Of a DNA stretch of 64,000 nt, positions 1-10,989 are shown piece after piece (within the stretch, counting starts at the first letter, position 1; each line of letters starts with the position of its first letter). Origin of the DNA: Zopfochytrium polystomum. Its lineage: Eukaryota > Chytridiomycota > Chytridiomycetes > Chytridiales > Chytridiaceae. Below the pieces are notes generated by a model that did not search any database, had not been told where the DNA came from, and saw only the letters and a program-made list of their open reading frames with translations. The position numbers were made by a program, and so were the translations under genes. The stretch spans positions 248,001 through 312,000 of the forward strand of contig JAIVFJ010000050.1 of NCBI GenBank assembly GCA_025765615.1. Direction: 5' to 3'.

Positions 1-1446
1 GATAACAACCACGACGATGCCAGCGCTGCTGCCACTGCCGCCACTGCCGCCGCCGAGGGCGCCAGCAGCATAGACGTCGATCCCCCCAGCGACGGCGCGA
101 AAAGGGTCCGCATGTCCGGCGGCAACGACGACGATAACGGCCAGGCAAAGTCGGACACGACAACGGCCCTGGCCGGCGCGACCTACGCCGACGAGACCGT
201 CTCCATGCCTACGTCGAAAGGCGGTTCAAAGCCCACCAGTGGAAAGGTGGGGAAGTGCAGGGAGGCTGTGACGGGGTCATCCGCATGATTGCGTCGGCCG
301 AGTGTGCGGCTGTTTTGTTGGGTTCTGACTTTCTGTAGCCTCCCGCAGCAAAATCGTCCAAAGCGCCCTTAAGTTCAAACAGCAGCCTGCACTCTTTCTT
401 CAAGCCGATCGATGCCCCTGCCACGTCGAGCAGCAGTCAGAGGAAGCCCCTTTCAGCAGAAGCCTCGGAGCTCCTCAAGCTCGAGCTCGCAAACATGGGG
501 GCAGACTGGCTGGACGCGTTCCTTCCAGAGATGCAGAAGCCGTATTTTTTGCAGGTAAGTGGTGTCATGGGCGGGTTTTATTCGCGTTACCGTGAAGCAC
601 TGACGACTGTCGTTCTTTTTGCCGGCAGATCAAGCGGAACTTGGAAAAGGAGCGCCTGACGAACCAGGTGTTTCCGGCGGCGGAAGAGATCTACTCATTC
701 ACAAAGTACCCGCTGGCAGACATCAAAGTTGTCATCTTGGGACAAGGTGCGGAATCGCGAAGCGTCTTTGCCCAAATTACGACTAACCAACTCTTCAATG
801 AAGATCCCTACCACGACGTTGGCCAGGCTCATGGTACAGATTGCCCAGTCGTCCTCCATTGACTGTTTCGACTTACTCCTCACCGCTTTGGTTTTGCCGG
901 TTGAAGGTCTTTGTTTCTCGGTGAAGAAAGGTGTGAAGGTACCGCCGTCGCTCGTCAACATTTACAAGGAAATCAAGGACGAGTACCCTGACTTTGGGAT
1001 CCCCCAACATGGCTTCTTGGAGGGATGGAGCAAACAAGGTGAGCAGCGTCTGCATGCCCTTTCCCTTTCGTGATTTGAGGATTTCATCCATTTAACTCCT
1101 TCTCACCGCTCATACGGCAGGCGTGCTCCTTCTCAACGCGACGCTTACCGTGCGCGCGCACAACGCCAACTCGCATTCCAAGTGGGGCTGGTCGACGTTC
1201 ACCGATGCTATTATCAGCCACATCAGCCGCAACTCGCGCGCGGGGGTTGTGTTCATCCTGTGGGGCGGGAACGCGCGGAAAAAAGTGTCGCTTATCGACA
1301 AGAAGAAGCACTGCGTGCTCGAATCGGCCCATCCGTCACCGCTGTCGGCACATAACGGATTCTTTGGTTGCGGGCACTTTAAAAAGGCGAACGAGTACTT
1401 GGAGAGGACGGGGAGGGAGGCAATTGAGTGGGGAAGACTGGAGTGA
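1..1446 (+). CDS. UNG1: Uracil-DNA glycosylase (family 1), 5'-partial
   Basis: Removes uracil from DNA as the first step of base excision repair, in nucleus and mitochondria. The start lies before the window. Exons that join in frame: 1-246, 339-554, 629-746, 804-833, 907-1038 and 1121-1446; all introns are GT-AG. The 30-nt exon 804-833 carries most of the catalytic water-activating motif GQDPYH and is followed by AHGLCFSV. Exon six has GVLLLNA and ends with [14 protein letters not shown], which holds the second catalytic histidine, then [12 protein letters not shown]. The N-terminal part is Asp/Ala-rich with a basic patch (AKRVR), and residues SLHSFF resemble the PCNA-binding box of nuclear UNG2. 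The family assignment is certain; exon edges are predictions. Confidence 0.95.
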
Positions 1447-2034
1447 GCGGAAGCTTTGGTTGGGACTTTCTCAGACAATTTCAATGTCTCGTTGCTTTCT
1501 TTGCCATCCTTTTCTTATTGATGGTTCTGCTCCTTTCCCTGCCGATCGCGCAAAAGGAGAAGGGAAAGCGCAAACCTGTTGCGGGGTTGCTTTCTGCCCA
1601 ACGCCGCCTCGACGATGGCCACGAAGTGAAGCTCGATTCCCACTCGTGTGGCTTGCTCACCACGCCCACTTCTTGGAAGATCCGCACAACAAAGCATTCA
1701 GGACACCGGCTACTGGCGATCGCGACTCCCCGATCGAGCAGCGGAGAACAACGGCAAAAGTCGATGCACCAGAACCGAAGACGTCCCACCCGAAAGGACG
1801 CCGCTGTCCAGCTCCTCGTTGTGGGAAACCCCGGCGCAGTCGCTGACCGCCGCCCGCCGCCGACGGAACGGCTTAACGTGCATCCACCGCCGGTTTGGAC
1901 GATCCCACCTCAGCTTCCACCGCCGTATCCTCCGCTCCTCTTGTTCGACGACGGCCGCGGCGCCGAGCGGGCGCTCCGCTCCGAGGTGAAGCACTATTTC
2001 CTTCCAGCGGCCCTGCCGCTGTCTTGCTTTTTGA
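1447..2034. other. Intergenic, GC-rich, no supported gene
   Basis: Several overlapping open frames exist on both strands, but they are low-complexity Arg/Pro-rich translations with no recognisable domain or splice logic. I see no supported gene here; it separates the UNG stop from the next open frame. Confidence 0.4.
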
Positions 2035-3090
2035 CAGACCAAAGCACATCGTAATCGCCCCTCACTCTCCCCCAACTACAAGGGCTTCTTGACGGTCCGA
2101 CCTGACAGCAAGCACCGCGCCTGCGACGCTGTAAAGCGATCGAACCGCGCGCTCGCCCACGCGCACGACCTCGGCCGTCTCCTCGCGCTGACCCGGGCCC
2201 GCCTGCGGCAGTGCGAGTCTGGCATCCCGCAAGATGGCTGCGCCGTGCCCCTCGAACCAGCCGCAACGGTAGACGTAGGCGTCGGTAATGACGCCGAGCC
2301 GACTGCACCGCCTCCACCTAGAACGACGGACGCTACGGCGCAGACGGGGTACGAGGCCCCAAACGACGACGCACGTACGGCGAGACGGAGAGCGCGGCAA
2401 AGTGTAACGTGGGCGCCTGTGGAAGACGACGTGTGGAGCGTGGAGGCAGTGCGGGACGAGTGCGAGTCCGTCGGTTGGTGGGAAGAGACCGATTATGGCG
2501 AGGACGAGGACGACGAGGACGACGGGTGGTGGTGGTGGTGGCCGGATGCGAGTGATCTGCCGGCGTGTCCACCAGGAACGCCCGTGTGCGATGACGGTGG
2601 CATTGGTCGTGCACCGAAGGTGGTGGAGGTCGCGGTGCCGCGGTTCCGCGAGTTTCAGTGGGAGGCTTTCGAAGAGTGGCGGCGAGGCGGCGCGGCTGGA
2701 GACGCGGCGGAGTCGCTGCGGCGGGCGGCGGTGCTAAGAGCGGCGGCGGTGGAGCTGGGGGGGCTCGCGCCTAAGGCACGCAGTGACAGCGGGGTCTTGT
2801 CGGTTCGCGATGAGGGGCGGGTGTGGGAGGTGCGGCGGCGGCTGCTGGCGGAGGAGGCGGAGGCTGGTCAAAGCGGAGGGTGTTCTGCGGAGAGCGGTGA
2901 GCCGGAATGTCGAGATGGCGGCGAAGGCTGCAGGAGAAAGGTACTGGTGAAGCCGTTGATGCGCGGGTACGTGGAGCAAGTTGTGCGGGAGCGGGTGGTG
3001 GTGCCGGAGCCGCCTAAGGTGGCAGAGTGCAGCTGGCGCGAGGGGCGGCGGTATGGGAGGTGGTGGGAAGCAGTCACCCCATCGTTATGA
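2035..3090 (+). CDS. Hypothetical acidic/Trp-rich protein, start unresolved
   Basis: This is the longest open frame of the first 5 kb (about 350 codons). It has no in-frame ATG near its beginning; the only methionine is close to the C-terminus (MRGYVEQ), so translation must start in an unseen upstream exon. Composition: an Arg/Ala-rich N-terminal part, a very acidic stretch of Glu/Asp around the middle, a run of five tryptophans near 2527-2541, then an Ala/Glu/Arg-rich helical part ending in GRRYGRWW. I recognise no family. Strong third-position GC could keep this frame open by chance, so it may not be a gene. Confidence 0.35.
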   Translation, partial: QTKAHRNRPSLSPNYKGFLTVRPDSKHRACDAVKRSNRALAHAHDLGRLLALTRARLRQCESGIPQDGCAVPLEPAATVDVGVGNDAEPTAPPPPRTTDATAQTGYEAPNDDARTARRRARQSVTWAPVEDDVWSVEAVRDECESVGWWEETDYGEDEDDEDDGWWWWWPDASDLPACPPGTPVCDDGGIGRAPKVVEVAVPRFREFQWEAFEEWRRGGAAGDAAESLRRAAVLRAAAVELGGLAPKARSDSGVLSVRDEGRVWEVRRRLLAEEAEAGQSGGCSAESGEPECRDGGEGCRRKVLVKPLMRGYVEQVVRERVVVPEPPKVAECSWREGRRYGRWWEAVTPSL

Positions 3091-4007
3091 CGTGCTTCAA
3101 GTTTTGCGTCTGTGTGTGTGTGCCCGGTGTACGGCATTTCTTCTTTCCTACTTTCTTTAATTGAGAGAGCGGGGTAATGTTATTGACGCGATTTCAACAG
3201 CGGTCGGAGAGGTGCTTCATCCTTGCGCGAAAGGCGTGACGCGATGGCAGTCGTATCTTGTGCGCATCAAGGTCCCAGTGCAGTGTTTTCGTGGCTGGGC
3301 CGCATTCGCTTCTAAAAATGGCGGAGTCGTCGGCAGAGTTCTGGGCCAAGTTCCTCGGTCCAGGACGATTGCCGCGACTACAACGGCAACGACGACAATA
3401 AGAACGATGATGACGAGCGTGCTGCAGCATGGTCACAGTCTGCTTCTCGATCTCCCGCCGACCGTCGTTCTCCGTCCCATCCTGTTGCTCCTCCCCCACA
3501 CGATCTCGTGGCCCTCTCCTGTGCGTCCGTTGCTGCCACCGTCGCCGACGCCACCGATAACGCAGTGCCCCGTCCGTCCTGTCTCCAGCAGAGGCTGTCC
3601 ATGCCCGTAGACTCTGTGGGTGCATCCGCAATTGCCTTCGCCGTCGCGAGCCTCCGTCGTTTCGACTGCGAGTGAGGGTACTTCGATCGATTCATTCACG
3701 AGCGGGAACGGACCAGCCGAGAGCTAATGCGGTTGCAGAGCCAAGTGCCCTGGCGCCGGCTGTGGCCGGCATTCCCAGCCGCCGCGATGATCCTCGACCG
3801 CTTTGCGATCGGATCGGTCTATCTCTTTCTGAGTGGTAAAATGGGAGCGATTAATTCCGACCGAGAATCAAGACGATGACTTTGAAAGCGGCACAAATTG
3901 CCCTTCGCGCATTTTCCCTATTACGAACCAAGGTATCTCCGTGCGGTGACTGCTTCCACGAAGACTCTCTCTTCCGTTCAGCAGCCACTGCCAATGACAG
4001 GCCCGCC
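3091..4007. other. No supported gene
   Basis: A TG-rich run sits near 3109-3122. Short open frames on both strands do not form a convincing protein. The second half may include decayed 5' sequence of the ankyrin-like pseudogene that follows, but I could not establish a frame. Confidence 0.3.
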
Positions 4008-5079
4008 GGAACTGGGCGTGGTGGTATCTCCGTGAAGGCGACGAGCTCGACGAAACCAACGTTTATGCGGGAGCCTTCTACATTGCGGTGACTAACGGGA
4101 GCCTCGACCTAGTGCGGTACTTTCTATCGGCGCAGCACCTCGCCTTTTTTCACCGACTCAATTTTAGGTGCTGGCGCTGACGGGATGGTCGACGAAAACA
4201 TACTGGCGCAAAACAACGCCCACCGGTGCTCCTGTCGACCCACTTTCAAACAGCATGCCGTTGGCGCAAGAAGGCTGTAGTCCGCGCCTTCCTCGAGCAC
4301 CCCGCCACGACCCCCCCTTTTGCGGGTGAAGACGGCAACTGCGCGTGTTTGTACGAAGACGTCATCACTTTCTTACCCACTTACGTCGAAGGTATCAACG
4401 AGTCCCAGCACGAACGAGCCGCCATCACCGAGATCGTCCACCTCCTCCTCGACCACATCCCCATCACTGCAATCTCCCCAACAGCAAACAACTGCAACGC
4501 GCTCGTCGCGTCTTGCGGTATGGCCACCACCCTGGAGCGAGTGCTGGCACTTCCGGAGCTCACAGCGATGCGACGGCGGCGCCGCCGGCGGTCTCGGAGG
4601 CGCTGGTGGGCTTGCCGCTCGTTGTGTTTCCGCCTCGGGCAAAGGAGATGCTGGTGGCGGCCGCGCGCGGGCACAGAGGCGATACCGCGGCGCTGGAAGT
4701 CGTCCTCGCGTCCATTCATACAGCCGTCGCGACAGAGGCGGCCGCGCCGAATTCGCAGGACGCGGAAAGAAACGACTGGCCCCCGCTGTCGGGAGTTCTG
4801 AGGGAGGCGTTTTATGTATCTTGTCGATATGGGAGCCGAGTTGGGGCGGAAGTCTTCAGGAGGAGTGGGAGAATGCAATGGGAAGATGAGCAAGCCGTTC
4901 GATGCCGGCTGGAAAACGAAACTGATCGCAGAGGTGATACTGCATGGGATGAGCATTGGGAAGATGGAAGGGACGACGAATGGGCCGATGGCAATTCAGA
5001 TGCTTACCTCAAACAGTATGGAAGGAGGAAAATGCACAGACGTGATAAAAAGGAGAGCAGAGGGAGGTTTTTAGCTTGA
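4008..5079 (+). pseudogene. Decayed ankyrin-like repeat protein
   Basis: Three reading frames must be combined. At 4008-4140 one frame reads FYIAVTNGSLDLVRYFL, a typical ankyrin-type helix pair, and then stops. At about 4250-4560 another frame reads VVRAFLEHPATT and then EIVHLLLDHIPITAISPTAN. From about 4575 to the stop at 5079 a third frame gives EMLVAAARGHRGDTAALEVV and an acidic, charged C-terminus. The changes happen without usable introns, so I read this as a frameshifted pseudogene of the ankyrin-like family, also represented intact at 49,913-51,280. Sequencing error is an alternative for one of the shifts. Confidence 0.5.
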
Positions 5080-5396
5080 ATATGGTTGCAATCGGCATCA
5101 ACTGTGCTTGCGTGCGTAACGATTGAACAACGCCAAAGAGCACCCACACAACCATCACTTGATCGCTTCTTCGTGTTGACGTCTTGATATTTGCCGACTG
5201 GCCAAACCGAATCTTCCTTCGAATCGACTTTCCGTTGGAACGAGGGCCTTCGAGAATCCCGTCCCTCCCCCACCACCTCGATGGCCGCGAGGTAAAGCAG
5301 GCTTCGCATGATGTGAGAGTGCCAGTAAACTAAAGGAAAACAGGTGGCGTCATTTGAGTGCACGTCCACGTGACTCCTGCTGATTGTGCCCGCGCC

Positions 5397-5860
5397 ACCC
5401 ACCCGTCAGGACCACGGAAACTCAACGCTAACACGTGGCGGCGCCATGCCCTTGGTCACTTGCCCTTTCTCTCTCCCTTTCCAACCTTTGCCCAAAACGC
5501 GGGTCTATTCCTCGCACCCGTCTGAAGGTATCGCCGCAAATGCTAACGGTCGCTCGGTTTGCGGAAGGCGAGAGAGGCGTTACAATTATCTTGCTGTTGT
5601 TGTTAGTCCGCAGCCCACCCACCCGACGGGACCAAGGGAACCGACCGCCACTCGTGGCGGGGCCCTTACCCTTTTCCTCTCCCTTTCCCCCCAATACGCG
5701 GGTCGATTTCTCCCACCGTCAGCAGATCGGACGGTCTCTTGCGAAAGGCGAAGCCAGCGGGAGAGAAACGTTTCAATTATCTTGCTGTTATTATTTGAGC
5801 CTGCAGCAGGCAGGGATGGCGCCTGCCTGCACCCCGCACACTCACCCACCCAACAAGCAA
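5397..5860. repeat. Diverged tandem repeat, period about 220 bp
   Basis: A unit beginning CCACCCGTCAGGACCACGG near 5400 recurs near 5617 as CCACCCGACGGGACCAAGG and starts a third, partial copy near 5843. The first two units also share the middle (GTGGCGG...CCC), an ACGCGGGTC block and the end TACAATTATCTTGCTGTT / TTCAATTATCTTGCTGTT. The copies differ at many positions, so the duplication is old. No coding potential is convincing. Confidence 0.6.
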
Positions 5861-6069
5861 GGACGGTGGAAAGCGAGAGAGAGAGACGGAGGAAAAGGAC
5901 ATGGGCGCGCTCGATCACCGTATACGCATGGTCTTGCAAAAGAGAAAGTCGAAAGAAGTGAGAAGAGACGAACGGATGCAGACGAAAAGAGAACAGAAGT
6001 TGTCTCGAGCACTCTCGCAGTTTGTTACGGAAAGGAGGCTCGCGAGTTCACCCCATCCCATCCGTTCTG

Positions 6070-6693
6070 TCAGGACTCGAAGGTGTGGAAGTAGAGATGA
6101 TCGTGGGCTTGGGCGTTGTAGAGCTTGTACTGGAAAGTTGGACGTCAAGGAGATTGTCAGGCGTCAATGACGCACCACTGCCACGAATCTCTCTCTCTCA
6201 CTCGCCCGGCTTTAACATACACCGCTCACCAACTCAGACCGACAGAAACTAGCTGACGCGACCCCGCTGAATCAGCCACTCCACTTCATGCCCTCTCCTC
6301 TCCGACACTCACCAGCTGCATGGTCCTCGCCCTCGTGTTGGCGGCTGCGCCGACGGCCTCGGCGGCCGCCTTGAGGGTCATGGGCTCCAGGCGCGGAGTC
6401 AAGAGCGTCGGGGCGTCCGGCGACGTGGGAGCGGCCCTTGCCCGCTCCGCGGCCCCCGCCCCCGCCCGTGCCGCCGTGGGTGGCGGCGCGAGGACGGAGA
6501 CGGCGTTGGCGATCAGGCTCGTTTCGGAGTCAGTGGGCGGCGGCGGCATGCTGAGCGAGATTGTCGAGTCGGCGTGCTGCAGAAGAAGCGGGGAGGAGGA
6601 GGTGAAGGGCTTGAGCGGGCTGGCGAGCGCGGCGGCGGCTGTGGAGGACGAAGGCGAGGCCGGGGCCGGTGCTGGTCCAACTGACGCAACCAT
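6070..6693 (-). CDS. Two-exon hypothetical protein, about 146 aa
   Basis: Exon 1 runs 6693-6313 from an ATG followed by VASVGPAPAPASPSSS, is Ala/Pro/Ser-rich, and ends in ARTMQL directly before a consensus donor GTGAGT. Exon 2 (6129-6070) follows an acceptor TTTCCAG and reads YKLYNAQAHDHLYFHTFES then stop; phases agree. Total 146 residues. I recognise no family; the C-terminal 35 residues are the least biased and best for a search. An additional upstream exon is possible because the ATG lies just after a 42-nt homopolymer. Confidence 0.45.
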
Positions 6694-6709
6694 GCTGACG
6701 TTTTCAGCT

Positions 6710-6710
<1 letters not shown>

Positions 6711-6752
<42 letters not shown>
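6711..6752. repeat. Poly(T) tract, 42 nt
   Basis: Uninterrupted run of 42 T residues just upstream (in transcript sense) of the minus-strand gene at 6070-6693. It could be the A-tail of a retroposed sequence or a simple homopolymer. Confidence 0.9.
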
Positions 6753-7055
6753 CCTCCCTTTTTTTCCCTTCAGTATTTCCTCTTTTCTTCTATTTTTGGA
6801 AGGCTCCCGGCCTTCGGAGAAAACCGGGTGGCGCTGAGAATGCACCCGTGAGAATGTCTGTGGAGGTCGAAGGCAAAGAAAGGCGCTCGTGGAGGCGGAG
6901 GGGGAGGAAACTCGTTCGTTAAAACTTCTATATAGCAAGCCAAGACGGCAGCGGTGATTTAGGCGATGGCCGGACGCTGACAACAAGCTCTGCTTTCGCT
7001 TGATTGATTTCGCAGAATATGGTCGCCACTTTCCCCAAGCGACAATCATAGTCAT

Positions 7056-9180
7056 AGAATTGTCACCAACGTGGTTCTTGGATACGTTCCTCCGTCGCTT
7101 GACAAGAATCCGACAAAAAACGACACTTTAACCCTTTAAGGGTCAGTCCCACTGTGCCACATGCGGCACAATGACCCTCAAAGATGTCCCATACCTAACT
7201 TCTGCACTGATGCAACTTTCCTGATGAAACCACGCTCAGAATTGAAAGGGCTTTCTGTTGGTACCTTTCACTTTGTTGTACCCAATCTAGGCAAATAGTA
7301 ATTGCAACAAAACTGCAGCTGTGCGAATGGTGGCACGCTTTTTCTCCTATTAGTGGATGATATAAAAACTGCACCAAAGTCTTTCAAAATTTGCATACTA
7401 GTCGTAAAATGGACATGAAATAAAATGGTCTAAGTGACTATGGCTCCAATTTTTTTTCTGTGATGATTCTGTTGAGCAAAAGTTGGAAAAACAACCAACA
7501 GCCAGTGATAACCAGGATTTGAAATGCCAGACATTTGCGTGTTTTCCAATTTGCACCACACATGCAAAAAAAAAAAAACAATACAGAACTACTTACTTAG
7601 TAACAAAGACTGTTTTGGATAGCAACTCTCTGCTGATGCTGGCCGCTTTCTCCTTTAATTGAGTTTTGACAAAGATTTGGTCCATTATCGTGGGGGCACT
7701 TTTGAATGGTCATGGAGCCACTTTAGTGTCGTTTTAGCAACCACAGCATTCTCCAAAGGAGACCAAATTATTTAAGCACATAGCGAAATGACTGAGCTTC
7801 AAAATCCTGCTGTTGGTTTGAATTTTTTTCAATGATAAATCTGGCTGCAAAAAATTTGAGTGAATTAAAAAATTTTAGGGGTCATAGACAGTAACCATGA
7901 TGGATGCAAAATGCACTACAAAGATACCCTGTGCCCTTTTTTGGCAGGTTGCCCCTCAAGACTTTTTCAAACGCCTTTCTTTTGATCATATCAAAAGTTC
8001 TGCTGCCAAAAATGTTAGGCAGAACTGACTGGTTAGCAGCAAGAGGCACAAGACGGACCTGAACCTATTTTGACTGTCAGTTATCATTCTCACAATGCCC
8101 ATGGGAGAGCAATCCACCGCCAATGCAGACCTGGGCCCTGGCTTGCAGTGTTGACAAATACTCCAAGTATTAAGTGGAACAGAAACCCAGTGTCAACAGT
8201 TTTCCTCCTCCTCAGCTTGAGCAGATAATATAGGAGAGGTTTTTACACTGTGCTGGTCACGCTTACCTTGCAACTATTACTGTGTGCATATCATCATTAT
8301 GTATCAATAATTCATAACAGAGTTTTTCGTTTTCTCTCCAAGTTGGGGAGAAGGACCACCCACAAACACACATCTCCACTTTATTCACTCCTTCCACTCA
8401 CTCAGAGTAGACTGTTTACACAACAGCGTGCCAGATATCTGGCTGCATCAACCACAGATTCTAGCTCAGAACAACAATCTCTACCACCTTCAACAAACAG
8501 AATCAGCATAGCTCAACCTTTTGAATCCATTTCGTTTGGGAGGCCCAAAATTTTCAACGCCCTCTCCTGGCCAACTCCAAAATTCAATCTGGGCTTGCAT
8601 AGTGCATTTGAAATCTCTAATTCTTCTCTTTCCAACAAGCTATCATGCAGCTCTCTACGTTGCCTCAACAAAATTTGATTGGCCTCCAAAGTTGAAAAAG
8701 GCTTCCTCAACTTTGCAAGACATCTTCTCAACAGCGAGAAGCGATTTGAGGACACACTTACACACCAGTATTTGCCTGCTTCTGCTATTTCCATTGATAC
8801 TTAACGCGCGCAGGAGCTACAAGATTTTTCGCTAAGAAGGGCCCAAAAGTCGAACTACCACTACCTCAAACCACCATTTTTGTCCGTTCCTGTGTGACAA
8901 GTCACCCCAGCTGACACCAAATTGCTCTTAGTTCTCTCCATTTCGTTCTCCAACACTCCCCAAGGGACAAACACGCGCCAAAACTTTGATCCTTGGCCTG
9001 AAATTTGGCACACAGTTGCTCTTCAACAGTGCCAGCCTGCTATTTGTCCATCGATCAGCTTGCAACAAGCATTGTGTGGAGCATCAAACAACTCCTTGAG
9101 TCACTCACTATTTGTCACTGCTGCATTCTCAAGCAACTCCTCCAAATTTTTCCAGCTACAGGTTTCTCCTGCAACAGGAT
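7056..9180. other. CpG-poor repetitive DNA, possible DNA-transposon end
   Basis: AT-rich stretch with no intact gene. Near 7129 a TTAA is followed by CCCTTTAAGGGTCAG, and an imperfect hairpin arm GTGCCACATGCGGCAC lies a few bases further on. A TTAA next to CCC would fit a piggyBac-type terminus, but I found no matching right end and no clear transposase. From 8300 to 9000 there are short open frames only. Confidence 0.3.
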
Positions 9181-10046
9181 CATCACAACGCGCACCGCAA
9201 TGTTGTCCAACCTAAACTCGTTTGTTGGCATGTTCACTGGCAAGATGCTGATGGAATTCAATGACTTCAATTACGACTGCGATGATAGACGCCACCGAAG
9301 TGACCATAACTGTTATGTTATCGAGTGGATGTGGCTGTGGGTGGTTGGGTGTGGCGCATTCTTGATTGCTTGTGTTTCCATGCACAAGTTCCCCGCCAGT
9401 GACCTTCCAATCCTCTGCTCACTTCTTTCTTTCCCCCCCTTGTCACTGGCAACAACAACTCCTTCTGCAGCACCCCAGTGACACCTCAATGAGGGATGTT
9501 TGGTGGCATTCTGTCTGTCCCATCACCACTAACTGTTTTTGTTGTGTTTGAGATAGGGCTCTTTGCAAGATAAAGACCCCATCGCTTTTCCTTCTCCTCT
9601 TTTCTGGTGGACCCTTCCCTTTGTGTTTTTCTTCCTCATTGTTTGTCATTGCAATCAGACAAACAAATACACCCCTCTTGTCACACTCATGCTCCTGCCT
9701 TCCTGTCTTCTGTCAATGAGCCTCCCAACCAGTTCCATTCTTTTCCTTACAGCGCATCTCTTGCCCAGGGTTGGACATCCATCTTCCGCCAGGGGTTAGG
9801 GAGCTTTGCGCAAGACTTTTGCACTGATCCTCACAGGATTGCCCCTCTGACTCCTCTTCATTTTTTGTTTTGATTCCTTCCCCCTGTTAGACAGATGAGT
9901 AGTGATACTTTGTGGACTAGGCGAGTAGTATGATTAAAACACTCCCTGGACAACAGCCCAATAAAGTTGGGTTAACCCTTTTATTTGCTTTCCCTCACTC
10001 TACGGCTTGGATCCCAGGGTCCAAAGGAGTGGGGATAGTCTCACAA
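9180..10046 (+). repeat. Dispersed repeat, CpG-decayed copy
   Basis: About 850 bp homologous to 36,650-37,468. The best matching part is the last 180 bp, from CCCTGTTAGACAGA through ATACTTTGTGGACTAGGC, ACAACAGCCCAATAAAGTT and TTTGCTTTCCCTCACTCTA to the shared end TAGTCTCACAA. Further upstream both copies share AAGTTCCC/GAGTTCCC...GACCTTCC and TGTTGT(G/A)TTTGAGAT. The common end point suggests an element terminus, possibly an LTR or a non-LTR 3' end. Many CG dinucleotides of the other copy are TG or CA here. Confidence 0.6.
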
Positions 10047-10139
10047 CAACAAAGAAGCCAGTGAGTGCAGCAGTCTATCAAGATTCTCCACTTGAGTGGC
10101 TTCACACATCCAATTCCACAGGGTGGAAGTACAGGCACA

Positions 10140-10208
10140 GGGGGCTTCTGGGACTTGGACCTGGGACCTCCACCCTAAGAAGGAATCACACCCCTAGACC
10201 AAAGCTCC
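10140..10208 (-). pseudogene. tRNA-Pro(AGG)-like sequence
   Basis: Read on the minus strand the 69 nt start GGAGCTTTGGTCTAGGGG, have an anticodon loop TTAGGGT (anticodon AGG) closed by CCTTC/GGAGG, and end with a T-arm and CAGAAGCCCC. Compared with ordinary tRNA-Pro it lacks a few bases around the variable region, has an A-C mismatch in the acceptor stem and TCC in place of TTC in the T-loop. It is probably a pseudogene or a tRNA-derived SINE head. Confidence 0.6.
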
Positions 10209-10340
10209 ATGCTTTTTTCAGAAGTGCCTCAACCTGTCCGCTGCAACCTAGAAACTGGGTACTTGACTGTCAATCAAGGCTGACATGATACCCACGGCCA
10301 TGAAAAGTCTCACAATATGCCCATTCCAGAAATAGTGACA

Positions 10341-10413
10341 CGAGCGTGCCAGGGGTTGAACCTGGAATCTCTTGATTCGTAGTCAAGCATGGTAACCATT
10401 TTTCCACATGCCC
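10341..10413 (-). pseudogene. tRNA-Arg(ACG)-like sequence
   Basis: On the minus strand 73 nt fold as a tRNA: acceptor GGGCATG with CACGCTC (one A-C mismatch), anticodon stem CTTGA/TCAAG around CTACGAA (anticodon ACG), T-arm CCAGG-TTCAACC-CCTGG. The D-stem is lost (GAAA in the place of GCGC). This fits a decayed tRNA-Arg gene or the head of a tRNA-derived SINE; it lies in the same orientation 130 bp from the tRNA-Pro-like unit. Confidence 0.65.
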
Positions 10414-10683
10414 ACACCAAATTAATTAGCGCTTTTGGATCGTATAATTCCATTGCTATCTTAGGACTTCCAAACGCATGACTCTTTAAGTCAAATCAAC
10501 CTCTCAGCGCTAAAATGCAATCACAGTTACCCCAATCCCATTCCCAAGATCTTCAGCAGTATGAAATACAGAGGCCCAGCTGCATCAGGTCCAGAGAAGC
10601 ATAATCCAAGATCCTGATCAAAGGGGAATATCTGTATCCTCTTTAAAACACAGGCACATACAGATGAGGCAGACATGAGCCTG

Positions 10684-10710
10684 TTTTTTTTTTTTTTTTT
10701 TTTTTTTTTT
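10684..10710. repeat. Poly(T) tract, 27 nt
   Basis: On the minus strand this is an A-tail directly after a CpG-poor segment, as expected for the 3' end of a retroposed element lying at about 10,711-11,000. Confidence 0.7.
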
Positions 10711-10989
10711 GCTCAGATATGGGAGGATTCCCAGGCAAAACGGATATCCAGTGCATATGTTTTTATGCTTCACGCGTGGCAGCATACAAGCTAACTTTGG
10801 CCAGGCCTCCCACATCTGCAAGGGCAGTTGCATTCTGGTGCTTTGGGGCTAACTGCACCCAACTTAGCTGCATCCAAAAAGAGCAGATCTGTTTTCAGCT
10901 TTTTGGGATGGCAGCCTTGCCCAAAATGAAGAAAAGAAAAAGAAAAAAGTCCTGCAAAACCCAAGAACCTCTCGAGTTTAGTCAGCCAT

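Noticed and set aside
6320..6922. Plus-strand 200-codon frame over the poly(T) tract
   Set aside because: It crosses 42 T residues and is antisense to a frame with proper splice sites.
7129..7180. TTAA-CCC start with a hairpin as a piggyBac end
   Set aside because: No matching right end next to TTAA and no recognisable transposase; kept only as a remark.
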